Assembly (NCBI RefSeq): GCF_014066305.1
Contig: NW_023501064.1
Span: 186,001 to 250,000, forward strand
DNA from: Letharia columbiana
Taxonomy: Eukaryota > Ascomycota > Lecanoromycetes > Lecanorales > Parmeliaceae
DNA: 64,000 nucleotides
Direction: 5' to 3'
Position numbers and translations under genes: made by a program. Shown here in pieces: positions 34,464 through 46,598 of the stretch; position 1 is the first letter of the stretch; each line of letters opens with the position of its first letter. The notes under the pieces are model-generated. The model had not been told where the DNA came from. It ran no database searches and saw nothing but the letters and a program-made list of their open reading frames with translations.

Positions 34464-37400
34464 TCAGTACTCGAAATCGTCATCAACACTCGGCCCTTTA
34501 TTCTTACCCACGCTTTCCTGCTTCTGATACATCTCGACCACCATCCTACTCCCCGTCGCCTCATCAGCCTTCTTATCATCCCTCTCCTTGATAAACCTCG
34601 GAAATCTCAGGCTAATCCCCTTATGACTACTATCACCCAGCGCATCGGCCCCAGCTTTGTACCTCGGGCTAAGTGTGAGGTCTGCAGTCTTAACCTCCCA
34701 CACGAAGCGCGGCTCAAACCAGACGTCTGGCTGGTCCTTGGCCACCGTGCTGTGTGAGTAAAAGGGTTTCGGTCTGTCAATGGTGTGATCCTTCAATTTC
34801 GTATGAAGCTCTTCGAGTATGGCTTCTGAAAAACCGGTGCCTATGTTGCAGACTGTTTCGTAAGATTCTTTTGAGGAGTTGTAGCAAGCTAGCAGGAAAG
34901 CGCCATATACCGACGTACGCTTGCCCTTGCCAAAGTATGCGCCCAGAACGACGAGATCCAGGGAATCGCCAATGCCGGAGAGGTAGTCCTTTTTCACTTT
35001 GAGCCAATTACGACTTCGCTTACTGGGCTCGTAGCCACTCTGGTCGGTATCAAGCATCTTGACCATGAGTCCTTCACAGGATGCTTTGACGCTCTCGTCA
35101 AGCAGCGTTTGGATCTCCTCGAGATTGTCGGTATTGCCATGTTGGGCGAAAGAGAATTCGCCCTCGACCTCCTGGAAAGCCTGATGTAGAAGCTCTCTTC
35201 GCTCGCGCAGAGACTTTTGGACGATAGCCTTTCAATGATCAGCACATAGCATTCACGGACGGGAAGCTCATGACTCACCTCTCCGTTATAGAAGAGCATG
35301 TCAAAGGCAAAGACGCAGACCTTGACTTTTACGTCCTCGGCTTTGACATCCTTGCGCTTTCTTGTCATTAATTGCTGGAACGGGAGAACTTTCTTCTCGA
35401 CAAGATCCCATGCCACGGTCTCACAGTCCAGTACGAAGCTTTTGGTCTTCTTTTTGATCCATGAGTCTAGCTTCGCTAAAATGTCAGGATACTTCTTCGA
35501 AAGATCTTCCGAATTCCGTGAGAAGATAGCAGAAAGACCTTTGGCCGATTTACTAGATTTTGGCACACTGCTTGTGTATTGTTGAGGCGAGTCTCCAGCA
35601 ACGTAGTGAATCTGGGCGCGCTCTCCGTCGTACTTATATTCACAGGTGAAGTTCTTGCCTTCAAACCGGTCAAGGACTTCGGTAATAGACTTCGTAGGTT
35701 TTGCTAACATTGGCTTGAGGGGCACACCGGGCTGTAGTTTGCAGTTGTCGCGCAAGTGGAAAATGCCGTGTTCAACCATTGCAGGAACGATGACTTCGTA
35801 ACTTGGTAGTTCGCTGGAAGTCTATTAGCAGAGGAAAGCATCGCCCCTGTTACATCTCACCTATAGACTGTCTTCAGAATTGCCTCTCCTTCCGCCAGCT
35901 TTTCGCTACTTGGTAGCTTGTCTCCCTTCTTGTCGGTCTCGTGAATGACCATAGCGTGCGCGAGACCGACAAGTACCGTTCTCTCTGCTAGTCCAAGCCT
36001 CAACTTGCCTTCCAAGAATCGTACTATGAATTTAGCTTCACTCGCTCCGCCTTTGTCCTTCGTGATGTCGATCCCTTTGCTGCGCTTGCCTGCCAATGAA
36101 GCGTCTGCTGCAGCTAGTAATTTTTTGATACCAGCGATCTTTCTCCCTTGGGAGCCGTCGCCTGAGACTGTAGCGATTCCCATCAGACCTTTGAGAACTT
36201 CTCGTACCGTCAAAGGTTTTGGTTTGAACATCGTAGGCTGATTCGAGCGACTCTTTGCGGCAACAAGACCTAGATCTCCGATCTCGTTCTGGTCGGCCTT
36301 AATGACCTGCAAACTCCTTCCGGTGGTCTCACCAATAGCTTTCATGATCAGCGATTCTCCAATACCAAGCTCAATGCCAGCATAATCAGCAGCAAGCTTA
36401 TTGATCATGAGCTGCACAGTAGGTAAGAGATCTTGAGGTGTAAGCCGTAGGACCTGACGGAGAAACAGAGAGCAGTGTGCTGAAATTATGAGCCGTTTTG
36501 TAGTCATTTCGATCAATGAGAAAGTAGTACATAATGCCGCATATGGGACCGGCTCCCCGGGCTTCCAATTGGGATAGGGGTCTTCTGCACTGCTCTTGAG
36601 TGTTGACTGGACTTTCTCCCGAGCTTTAGCAGCGACTTCAGGCTTGTCCTCTTCGTCAGACTCGGCTTCTTCGTCTTCTACTTCTGAGGAAACTTCGTCA
36701 GAAACATCATTTTCTGATTCTTTTCCGGCGTCTTTTGCAGGAGCATGTCCTGTCTCTATCCGAGGCCCCTTTGCTTTGTTTGCATCAGCAGCTTTTGCCG
36801 TTTTGGAGGTGTTTTCTGTTTTCTTGGATGATGGCCTCGACTCATTCTTCGCTTGGGCAGCTTTCGGGGAAGTAGCTTTCGCCTTCGGCTTCGGAGGTTC
36901 TTTGTCGGTTTCAGTTGTTGGTTGCCTTGTTGCGTGCTCAAATTGTTCCCTAGTATTCTCCCGCCTTGAACGCTTTCTCACCGGCTCTTCATCATCCTCG
37001 TCCTGTTCGTCTTCTAGTTCATTCTTACTACGTTTTGATGGGGTCGATCTGCGTGGCAGAGACGAAATTTCAGCTGTGGTATGGCCGGTATGGTCTACTC
37101 AATGCTCTGCTGTTAGTGATTTGGCTCGAGGCGAACAGTCTACATGGACGACTCACCTTTGGCGTTGGCTAGCGCAGAATTGACTTTCTCCATGCCGTTC
37201 ATGTCTGGGTCTTCTTGCTTGGTATCCATAGCTGACTGATGCACCTCAGACTTGCTGTCCATGTTGATATCTTCATCGGAGACATCATTTTTCACAGCAT
37301 CTGCTTCTTCACGATCTTCTGCTTTCACGACCCCGTCTACTTCCTCATGCTCGTCTTTGACAGCCTTTGTCGTGTGCGGCTTCTGAAAAGCCAGCTTCGA

Positions 37401-37560
37401 CTGTTGAGGCTTTGGTGAGGAGCCAGCAGGGCGTGCGAAGAACTTTCTATCCGACGGATACGCATTAGTGAGTGTGCGAATTGGTGATAACAAGGAGCAT
37501 GCACCCTAAGGTCTGCTGCCCCGATTTGACATACCCCAAAGTAGCTTGTTTTGGTGGCAT
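34464..37560 (-). CDS. CDC9: DNA ligase I, ATP-dependent
   Basis: Model of 959 aa with exons 37560-37505, 37446-37157, 37094-35861, 35813-35279 and 35228-34464. Splicing of exons 1 and 2 creates the PCNA-binding PIP box QQTLGKFF near the N-terminus, which is strong support for the start. A 220-residue Glu/Lys-rich linker follows, then the ligase DNA-binding domain (about residues 260-520). The adenylation motif KYDGERAQIH puts the catalytic Lys near residue 587. The OB-fold part contains GLMVKMLD, SRNWLKVKKDYL and LVVLGAYFGKGKRTSVYGAF. The C-terminus ends near DDDFEY. The enzyme seals Okazaki fragments and repair nicks in the nucleus and probably also in mitochondria. It converges on the family X polymerase gene, leaving 161 bp between stop codons. 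Confidence 0.95.
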
Positions 37561-37985
37561 AGTTGGCTCAGGAAAGTAAGTCGTCGCCGTGATCGGACGA
37601 ATCTGATGTTGTATGCTGCCTCGTCGACGATGGAAAGACTTGGTGAAGGCCAGGACGGGGTAGAATGAGGGTGGCGGAGAGAATGATCTGAAGGAAGGTA
37701 TAGAGATACGCAGCCTCGAGATAGCATGAGTAGCCAGACCGGCGACGAGGTTGATCGGCCTATTATGCTCGGACACTCGAATTTGACGATTCAATCGACT
37801 TATTAATGCACAATCGCGTCCCAGGGCAGTCGCGAAGCCCGCCGCGTTAAGTGTTCTGACAAGCTAAGCCCTAACAGGCTGCCGATAGATAAGATAATGT
37901 ACTTAGGGTTAGACTAGGGTTACTTTGCTTTTCACTTCTCCTGCAGAACCATGCCAGTGTTGCCAGCAATTCGCAAACACCTTCA
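37561..37985. other. divergent promoter between CDC9 and UFE1
   Basis: 425 bp between divergent start codons. It contains telomere-like TTAGGG units at 37903-37922 and a CCCTAA unit at 37869-37874. No gene seen. Confidence 0.45.
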
Positions 37986-39203
37986 ATGTCCAACATAACC
38001 CCCACCCTCAACGAGTTCCTCCAAAAACACAATACCCACTGCAACCAGCACCCTCTCACCCGCTCCAGCACCCGCGATGAATTCCTCAAAGAAGCATACA
38101 GAATAGTACCCTTCCCCTAAATGCCCCCAAATACCCTACCATCCTACTAAACCCCCTTCCTTAGAATTCCCATATCCTCTCTCTACACACCTACCTCCTC
38201 TCGATCCGCCAAGCCTACCTCTCGACCTCCCATCCACCCCGCCGCGCCGCCCATCCCCCATCCTCACGCCTCCGCAATGGCCCCTCGCAAGAAACCACCT
38301 ACCTCTCCGCCTCCGCCCGTGACGCCATAGACGCGAGTTCAAAAACCGTCCTCCGCGACCTGAACGCCAGCATCCGGCAACTCGCCTCCGCCGAAGAAAT
38401 CCGCCGGGACACTGAGTCACGCGTTTCTTCCAAAAAGTATGCCAAAGGTGTGCTAGGGCGCTGGGCGGCCGGAGCCAGCGGCGGGGATAAGAGCCCCGAG
38501 CAGGTAGTTGAAGAGGCGCGGAGGGAAGTTCTTGCTACGCATAGGGATAGCGTGTTGTGGTATCTAGGGAGGGAATTGGAAGGGGTGGGGGAGGTGCAGA
38601 GGGCCATGATGGAGAGGCGGTTGGAAAGAGAGGTGGAGAGGGGAAGGAGTGTGTTGTATAAAGTGAAAGGGAGTGTGGGTGCTGGGGAAGGCTTGGAAGG
38701 GGTTGGGATGAGTGGAGGTGGCGGTGAGGGGATGGATGGGCGTGCGGGGAAGGAAAAGAGTGAGTATAGGGGTGGCGGAGGGGTGGTTGAGGATGAGAGT
38801 CGGAGGGAAATCGAGCAACAGTTGAGTCCGGAACAACTGCAGTTGTTTGCGCGAGAGAATCAGGATATGTTGAAGCAGTATGAAGATACGTTGGATCAGG
38901 TTCGGTTGGTACTCTCCATCCCTTTCTTCGTTATTCTATTCTAACCCACTATCACTTCGCAGGACAGCTGAACGTTCCATGCTTGAGATCTCCGAGTTGC
39001 AAACCAGCCTCGTCCAGAACCTTGACGTACAGACCGCCAATATATCTCAATTGGTGTCCGACTCGTTTTCTACAACGGAGAACGTTGGTAGTGGAAACAA
39101 AGAGCTTAAAAAGGCAACGGAGAGAAAGAGTACTGCCAGAATGGTATTCTGGGCTAGTTGTGGATTGTGTGGGTTCTTGGTGACATGGGACTTGATATTC
39201 TAG
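37986..39203 (+). CDS. UFE1: ER t-SNARE Ufe1 (syntaxin-18 family)
   Basis: Model of 366 aa with exons 37986-38105, 38165-38904 and 38963-39203. The N-terminal part starts MSNITPTLNEFLQKHNTHC and is followed by a helical region including SSKTVLRDLNASIRQL. The SNARE motif follows KQYEDTLDQVR and runs through TAERSMLEISELQTSLVQNL, with SQLVSDSFSTTENVGSGNKE. A C-terminal membrane anchor VFWASCGLCGFLVTWDLIF ends the protein. In yeast Ufe1 receives retrograde COPI vesicles at the ER and helps homotypic ER fusion. A Gly-rich insert (about residues 230-270) seems lineage-specific. Introns of 59 and 58 nt restore frame at both junctions. Confidence 0.85.
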
Positions 39204-39343
39204 GAGCGTGCAATTGCTTAAGGTCTATCTATACTCATGGAGCAAGGGGAGCGTTGTATGGACAGAGAGCAGTGATACCCGGAGTCGACTCCATCTATAT
39301 GCAGCTCTTCCCGATCGGTCTCATCTTGAAAGAACTTCCGCCC

Positions 39344-40787
39344 TTACTCTGTGTCCCTCACGACCTTATCGATGGCCTTGGCCGTGTAGTCGACATTGCC
39401 CGTGTTCAGCCCTGCCATACTGATCCTCCCATTCTTCGTCATGTAGACATGTGCATCATCCTTGACCTTCACTGCCTGCTTCTCAGTCAAGCCTGTGAAG
39501 CTGAACATGCCAATCTGATCCGTGATATGCTTCCAGCTGCCCTCTTTCCCGTTCAATTCCTCCAACTTCGATCTTAATGCTTTTCGCATGTCGATAATAC
39601 GGCCAGCCATAGTCCGCAGATTGGCTTGCCATTCCTTGAACAACTCCGGGTCGTTCAGAACAAGACTGGCTACGCGAGCCCCATAAGCAGGTGGGTTACT
39701 GATCTCGCTGCGTTGTAGGAGGGTGAGCTGAGAACCTATGCGGGCGATCGTGCGCTGAGCATCTGGACCAGCGCCCGTGACAAAGTGGAAAACACCAGTC
39801 CGTTCGGCGTAAAGACCGAAATTCTTGGCAAAGGACTGGGCAATGCAGAGCTCAAACCCCTCGGAGACGAAATAGCGGACAGCCCAAGCGTCATTCTCGA
39901 GGTCACCGGACGCAAAGCCCTGGTATGCGCAATCGAAGAAGGGGAAATGGTTTCTTGCTCGTATCACCTTTGCAATTTCCTTCCATTGATCTCGAGTCGG
40001 GTCAACACCAGTAGGGTTATGCGCACAAGCATGTAGAAGAATGATGCTGCCTTCAGGAGCTTTCTCAATCGTAGAACGCATGCCATCAAAGTCGAGACCC
40101 TTTGTAAGAGGTGAGAAATAGGGGTATGACTTGGTTGGGAGCTTGACGTTGGAGAAGATCTGATTGTGGTTGGCCCACGTTGGAGAGGAGAAGTAGAGCT
40201 GTTTGGGGTTTCGAGGGTAGAAGTGTGCGAGGAAGAGGCCTCCTAGGTGGACAGCACCGGTCCCGGAAATAGTTTGTAGGGACACAACCTGCGACGAGCG
40301 TAATTAGCCCAATGCTGGCGGAGGTTGAGTCCAGAGATGTACCCGCTTGTCCTTTATGGCGGGGCTATCTGCTCCCAGGATGAGCTTTTGTGCTGCCACG
40401 GTGAAGTCGGCAAGACCAGCGATTGGCAGATATTCGTGATTGAGCTTGGGATCCTTGCGAAGTAATTCCTCCGCCTGAGAGAATGGTGAGCCCGAGGAGA
40501 TTCTGGTCTCCATGCCGTTAGATAGGACTTACCTTCTTGACAACAGGAAGTACCCATGGTTGTGCGTTGTTGTCACGGTAAGCTCCAATACCCAAATCAA
40601 CCTTCTTATCAAAGTCATCTTTTTTATAGGCAGCCATTAGCCCGAATAGCGGGTCTTCTGGCGCCAGCGGCACGATGTCATCGTGGAAGACGGTAGGATT
40701 GCACCCCTCCATATTGATATGGCCTTTGATGTTGGATAATCTTGTCAAAGGTTTGTTGGCTTGTGAAGAGGTCGAGTTTGGGGACAT
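39344..40787 (-). CDS. AAT2: cytosolic aspartate aminotransferase
   Basis: Model of 443 aa with exons 40787-40533, 40474-40343 and 40288-39344. Fold-type I PLP enzyme that interconverts aspartate plus 2-oxoglutarate and oxaloacetate plus glutamate. Family motifs are VDLGIGAYRDNN, HEYLPIAGLADFT, SGTGAVHLGG, HACAHNPTGVDPT and the PLP-lysine block AQSFAKNFGLYAERTG; the C-terminal half has ERTGVF...SNPPAYG. The extension at the N-terminus (about 30 residues) has acidic residues and does not look like a mitochondrial presequence, so a cytosolic or peroxisomal location is likely. The paralogue name is inferred. It converges on UFE1, with 140 bp between stop codons. Confidence 0.9.
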
Positions 40788-41137
40788 ATTTGGCGGTGAG
40801 TAGGCGCGCGCAAGACTTTAAATTATCTTGTAGTCTGCAGATTCCAAACATCACTCAATCCTTCTACATATCTTACCCAAGTATCCCAAAGCAAAGATGG
40901 TGAAGGGAGTGAAGATGTAGCGCATCATCCCTCTCTACTGGATCTTGGTCGACGGAGGCTATAAAGTGACGCAACAATCTCGTCGAATTGCCTTCCAAAT
41001 AAATTCCTATCCTCCTTTCACCCCGGCAAGCCGACGACATATAAGGAGGTGAGAGGACAAAAACTTGCTCAATCTAGGGTATATAAAGACACGATACGCT
41101 ATGTGTGTACAAATGCCCACAAATAGTAACTGATCCT
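40788..41137. other. region between the MFS gene 3' end and the aminotransferase promoter
   Basis: 350 bp, no open frame of note. A TATA-like CTATAAA lies near 40960. Confidence 0.4.
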
Positions 41138-43105
41138 TTAAATGACATCTTCCTGACCAATCTCAATTTCTGCCTTTCTTGCCTCCTTCTCTTCCTCTAG
41201 CTTCTCCACCCTCACCCTTCTTTGCTCTCTCCACTTAGGTCCCCACTTCAGCTCAGCCCACAACAAAGGACTAGTGAAGAAAATTATCGCAGCAATGAGA
41301 GTAAAGCACCACCCTCTTCCCATACCGTTAATCATTTGGATGATAACAGCAGTACCAGCAGCGCCCATCAAACACCGTACCAAATTGTTTGCTGCCGTAG
41401 CCGTCGCGGGGCTCAATGGGTATAAATCGACTAACATTGTACTCATGACGTTGAATGATCCAGTCAGACACAAACCAATGACGAACGATAGGACTAGTGG
41501 AGCGGCTAGGGGCGCATTCCGCTCGAGAACCCATCCCCAGCACAAAATCGCTGCGATACCAAAATAAAGGGGGATTATAAACACCTGGATACGTGCCTTT
41601 TCGAGAGGAAAATTCCTCATGTCGTCGCCCCTTTTGATGTCAATACGGAAGCCAGCATTTTTGGCTACTCGCTTGTAATTCATGTCCATAAGGCGGCCAA
41701 AAAGTATAGATGCTCTACACGCCTTCGGAGTTAGAATGCCTCTTTTGATGCAGTATGAACCAGGAACAAATGGCTCGGAGAACATAACTCACACTGAACA
41801 TCCAACTCCAAACGGAATGAAAGTTAACCTGAAACAATTTTAGCACATGTACAAGCTGCCTATGAGGTAAGGGAACGAACCCGATTTGCAACTCGTTAAA
41901 TCCGTAGATTTCGGCAAATTGACTAGGCAAGCTGGCGGTTACGTCGTAGAACGCTGTGTAAACCAAAGAATTATATAACAACAGCAGACCAACGTCTTTC
42001 TCCAAAATTATATAAATAGTCTTCAATGGGTTGGGCCACCGGAGCTTTCTCTTTCTAGCGAGCTCCGCCTGCGCTGCTTTCATTTCTTGACGCGAGACTG
42101 TTCGATTCAGAGCATCGTTATGCTCAATCTTGCGAGTTTTCAGGTAGTTGAGCAAAGACATGTTCCACCCTGGAGGCGGGATTGAGCCATTGCCGACGAC
42201 ATTTCGACCAGTCTCCGGAAAAGTTATGAGAAGAGGGATCAAGTAAACGACAGCTAAGATCGCCAAGAACCAGAAAAGCCACCTCCAGCCTAGGAATTGG
42301 GTCAGGATTCCACCAATGACCGGGGCTAAAGCTGGCGCCGCCATAGGGCCGAATTGAGCGATTCCTAAGCAAGATCAGTCACTGTCTGGGCAACCACACG
42401 AAAACAAACCTACCCATAAACTTGCCCCTCTCCCCACTCGAAGAAACGTCCGCGACAACCCCATTGCCTAGTGCCACAGTTCCACTGCTACCAGTGCTCT
42501 GCAAGCACCGTAATACAAGCAGAGCGGCGTAATTGTTCTGCAAAGCAAGCCCGATATTTGCGCCTAGCTGAGGCGTCAGCAAGAACCCATGGGACTGGAG
42601 GGTGCAAACCCCTACCAATGTATATAATGAACCCTATTACATATGCGGGTCTTCTGCCAGTCATATCGGCCAAGTCCCCAAACACCGTAGGCGCCAGCCC
42701 CTGAAAGATCATATAAGACGTCAAGGTCAGATTGATGAGCTCATTTGAGACTTTGAGGTCTCGCGATAAAGCGTTAAGAGCCGGAAAGTATATATTGGCC
42801 GATAATGGAGAGAAGAAGCCTGCACAGGCCACCATGAAGACTATGAATTTCCTCTGGCGATGGCTGAATACGGAGTATGCTGGTCCCGAGGGTGCTTGAT
42901 GCAGAGCTTCGAGGTCCTCAGTGGCTCTCTCGGCAGATTCATCTTCCGCAGGTGGGACTGCCTCGCTGTCAATGACATGCCCGTCTAGCTCCTGTGGAGC
43001 TACTGGTTTGGCAGCAAAATCTTCATGTTTCGATTCTGAGGACTGAGTATTTTTCTCGATAATGGCAGTTACACCGTCATTTGGATTGCGTGCGGAGGGT
43101 GTCAT
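41138..43105 (-). CDS. MFS drug:H+ antiporter-like transporter (DHA1 type)
   Basis: Model of 578 aa with exons 43105-42616, 42563-42414, 42364-41881, 41828-41793 and 41714-41138. A charged 90-residue cytosolic N-terminus is followed by about 12 membrane segments. The MFS loop 2-3 signature appears as GDLADMTGRRPAY, and the antiporter-type segment as PALAPVIGGILTQFLGWRWLFW. Further DHA1 features are LRCLQSTGSSGTVALGNGVV and FGRLMDMNYKRVAK. The tail is basic and acidic (KWREQRRVRVEKLEEE). Fourth exon is only 36 nt. Such plasma-membrane exporters move drugs, polyamines or secondary metabolites; the substrate cannot be read from sequence. There is no neighbouring biosynthetic cluster. Confidence 0.85.
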
Positions 43106-44171
43106 TCTCCTGATGATTTCCTACTGAACGAAATCTTCAATGACCGTATCCAGGGTAGCGATGAGAAAATACTGCGTTGATACATGATTGGAAGATAGAT
43201 GCCCCCAGGCTTTTTATATATTGAAGGAAAAGGTACTCGTAGTGAGTGGGCTAATGCAAGTGACGTTTCTTTTTGATACTATCGCCGAAAACACCGGTAT
43301 ATTCTATTCCCGGCATGGAAACATGGCTCTACCGTGCTGGCTCTGGAACTAGGGTGGTGCTAATTGCCACTCAACCACGAGAGTTACCGGCAAAAAGTCA
43401 TCCCTAACTGAAAATCATGTCCAGTGCCCACAACGGCTGGTTCATACAGGGTCCCAGTACCTTACCGTAGGTAGGGTTTTAAGGAGCCCTAGCGCCATTA
43501 GGCCTTATCTACGGTACGCTGTACTCTAATGTACGCCGTACGGAGGTCTGCACCAAAAGTTCTGCACCCGCGCTAGTGATAGCCCTAACCCTACTTTCGG
43601 AAGGCGACCCTGCAGTGGGAATAGCTTTTCGGGAGCGCATACGTTGAACTTTTAGGGATCTTTGTGGGCGCTATGGGGTCCTTGAGCCCTAGAGTAGGCT
43701 GAGGTCAGGTGCAATTCCGACACAATTCAAAGGGCATTGTCCAGGCAACCCTTGAGGTGGGGCGATATCCGACATCTGGGCCCTTTTCTTGGCATGGTGC
43801 AGGACTTTTGGTGCAGACCTCCGTATGGCACTTGGCATTCATGATCCGTACACTTCGGAGAGGAGTTCGGGGCTTAATTATCCACCGACACCAGTGGTAG
43901 AAAAGGAAGCCAAAGCTCGGTATCAAGCTAGTTGATGAAAGACGGGGAGAAGTGATGAAGATAGATGCGAGGATCAAGTACTGGGACAGTAGGGAAGAGG
44001 ATTGGATAGAGAAGGCCAGTAGTTGCTCTGTTATTGTAGACAATGGAGTCCCGGGTTTCTAAACAAATCATACAAGTGTTCTTGATCACCAGAACAATTC
44101 GACTTCGAACGTAAAGCATCCAGACGGCTCTAGCCATGGATTTCTTGTCGGTCGGTCAAACCCGAATCGGG
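43106..44171. other. intergenic region between the MFS gene and the beta adaptin, contains a foldback element
   Basis: 1.07 kb without a gene. The section 43470-43830 is rich in nested inverted repeats and is annotated as a MITE-like element. The remainder is ordinary. Confidence 0.45.
43536..43828. mobile_element. MITE-like foldback element
   Basis: Arms 43536-43568 and 43796-43828 are inverted copies of a 33-base sequence with two mismatches, both transitions. The core CGGAGGTCTGCACC is flanked on each side by TA, as for Tc1/mariner-type insertions. Total length is 293 bp and the interior has no coding frame. I have not seen a second copy in the window. Confidence 0.6.
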
Positions 44172-46598
44172 CTACAGAAGCAGCAAATCACCATTCTCTC
44201 CTCCGATCTGCGGCTGATACACCTGCTGAGGATTGTTCTGATTTACAACGTACTGTCGTTCTCCAGCTGCGCCTGCCGTGGGACTGCCTCCAAAGCCCTC
44301 ATCTCCTCCAAGTTCCATAGAACCCATGTTAGTATTAAGGCTCTGGAAGTAGACATCCGCAGCATCGATGGCAGCCGAGAGATTTGCTCTGTTAGCCTCG
44401 CCTCCGTTTCCTGTCGAAGGTGGTAGCTCAGAACCGTTCATGACCGAAGGTAAGGACTTGTGTGCTTCCATCGCGATCACGGTGGGCAAAGTATGCTTCT
44501 GTAAAGCCGGACTATCAATGAGCCTTCTTTGTCGCGCATTTCGGAATACCTGTTGCACGGGCTTAAGGTAAACGGTGGCGAGCGTACCAACGTTAAGGCA
44601 CATTTCTTCCAGGGTTGCAGGGTCCAGCTTCTCTGACTCGGCGGTGATTGCCGGCTTAGGACCCATGACCACCTGCTTTGCAAGTGTTGGATCTGTAGAG
44701 AGCAATCGCCAATACATATATCCGCGATCTCGGAGATCAGGATTGTCAGTCTCTTCAGTCGCCCATTTCAGGACCTTGGGCACCAGGTCTTGCCCCTTCG
44801 TAGGTCGTTGTATAAAAAGTTTGACAGTGGCTGTAAGCAATGCAAGCTGCACCTCCACCGATTCGTCCGCAAAGGAATAGAGGAAATCATCCAGCAGAAC
44901 GTCCGAGTTCTCGATTCGGTCAGCGTATTCACCTATCACCCAGATCATGGCTGCCTTGGCCTCAGGTTCGTCGAGGGAGTCTAGGTTCTCGCAAAGTATT
45001 GAAATGATGGACTCGTATCTGTTCGGGTACTTCCTGAATATGTTTTTTATTACAACTGTCGCCTCTTGCACAATGTAGGAAACCTTGGTGGCCACAAGCT
45101 CAAGAAGTGAATCGATACAGTCTTGCGCTGCCGGCTCGATCTTGATGGCCAATTTGCCAATCGCGCGGACTGATTTTCGAACAAAGTGCACGTCGATCTC
45201 AGTGGCGTATCTCAGAAGATGTCAGCGGTAGGCAATGTGAGACTTTCGAGTAGAGAATCCATACTCTCGCAGCTCAGTCAGAACCTCTCGGATGTTCTTC
45301 TCCGTTGCCAACATGAAGATCAATTCCAGCTTTGTGACCTTGACATAGATGGGATCATTGTATTTACAAAAGAAGACCCGAATATCGTTCCTCAATACTT
45401 CTGGTCTCCGCTGAAGTATCAATAAGGCGTTTCGTAAAGCGAGGTACTGGATCTCGGGCCCTTTCGCCAGCAGCGTAACCAGTGGGGGAGACAATTTCCG
45501 ACACAGACCAGATATTTGCTTCTCATCCGCGATGTAGTTCATGAGATAGAGGATGACTCGGGTACACGTTAGTACAACAGCTGAATTCGAATGTGAAAGT
45601 CGAGGAGTGACTCTTTCAGCCAGAAGAAGTGCTTCGGAAGTATCTTGCGGTACGTATGACATTAGAGCTTCTAATATATATGTTTGGCCCCATCTGCACC
45701 GTCGTTAGCTTCGGATAAACCAGGTAGGGAACGCAGAGCATACTCTGAGCAGTCCGGCAAGATCTGTACGATCTTTGAAGCACTGGCATAGTCAATAGTA
45801 AGTTTGATGGTCTCACTCCTCTCCCAAATGTCCATCAACGCCGCCAGCGCGCTTGAAACGACGGTGGGATTGTCATCTCTTAGCATGCCATTAAGTCTGT
45901 CTATCAAGTCTGATGCTTCCACAAGGTTCTTGTCGTGATCGTAAAGCTTGGCTACACAAAAAGCTGCCGTCTTCCGCACATAAGGGTCTGGGTCTTTCAA
46001 CAGCCCTTTGAGAGGTGGAACAGTAGCTTCGACAAATTCGCGGACATGAATATAAGACATAGTTCGGAGAGCGAGCGCTCGTATCAGTGGGTTTGAGTCC
46101 TCCATATCCTAGACAGCTTTCGTCAGAGCGTGCACCATTGGCGCCTTCGAAAGTAGAGCTTACGAGCACAAGGACAGGCAGAGCTTTCATAGCCACGTCT
46201 GGCTTTATGCGAGCATAATTGACCAAAAAGAGAAAGCACCTATACAGTTTGTCAGCGCCATGATTGCTCGTCCGAGTAAGTCTTGACGCATACATCTTCT
46301 TAATCTCCAAGCTTGGAATCTGCATACAACCAACAACATCAGGGAACAGAGCTACCATGTCGTTGTTGCTCATGGTCATGTTGGCCACGATCTTCTTGAG
46401 GGCGATCTTCTTAGCAGAGTGGTTCTTGTCCTTCTTACCACCGCTGTTGAGCTCCAATCGCAGCTCCGCAACTTTCCCCTTGATGAAAAATTTGTCAGCG
46501 AGATCCGGCGACGTTTTAAGCAAAGGTGCAGAATCGGTTCTATTGGCAGGGCGAGGCACGTATCGAGCCTCGTTCCCTATGTGGATGGCTAAGAACAT
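44172..46598 (-). CDS. AP-complex beta adaptin (AP-2 beta-like)
   Basis: Model of 737 aa with exons 46598-46294, 46239-46164, 46108-45744, 45693-45265 and 45210-44172. The whole protein is a trunk of HEAT/ARM repeats: [112 protein letters not shown] and [14 protein letters not shown]. This is the beta subunit of a clathrin adaptor. The C-terminus is Gly/Asn/Gln-rich and ends NGDLLLL, with no ear domain. Fungal AP-2 beta (Apl1) is known to lack the ear, but I cannot rule out AP-1 beta. The start at 46598 is the only upstream in-frame ATG and its first 40 residues are poorly conserved. Confidence 0.85.

Noticed and set aside
38106..43105. Secondary-metabolite cluster around the MFS transporter
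   Set aside because: The neighbours are housekeeping genes (SNARE, aminotransferase, adaptin) without biosynthetic enzymes or a cluster regulator.
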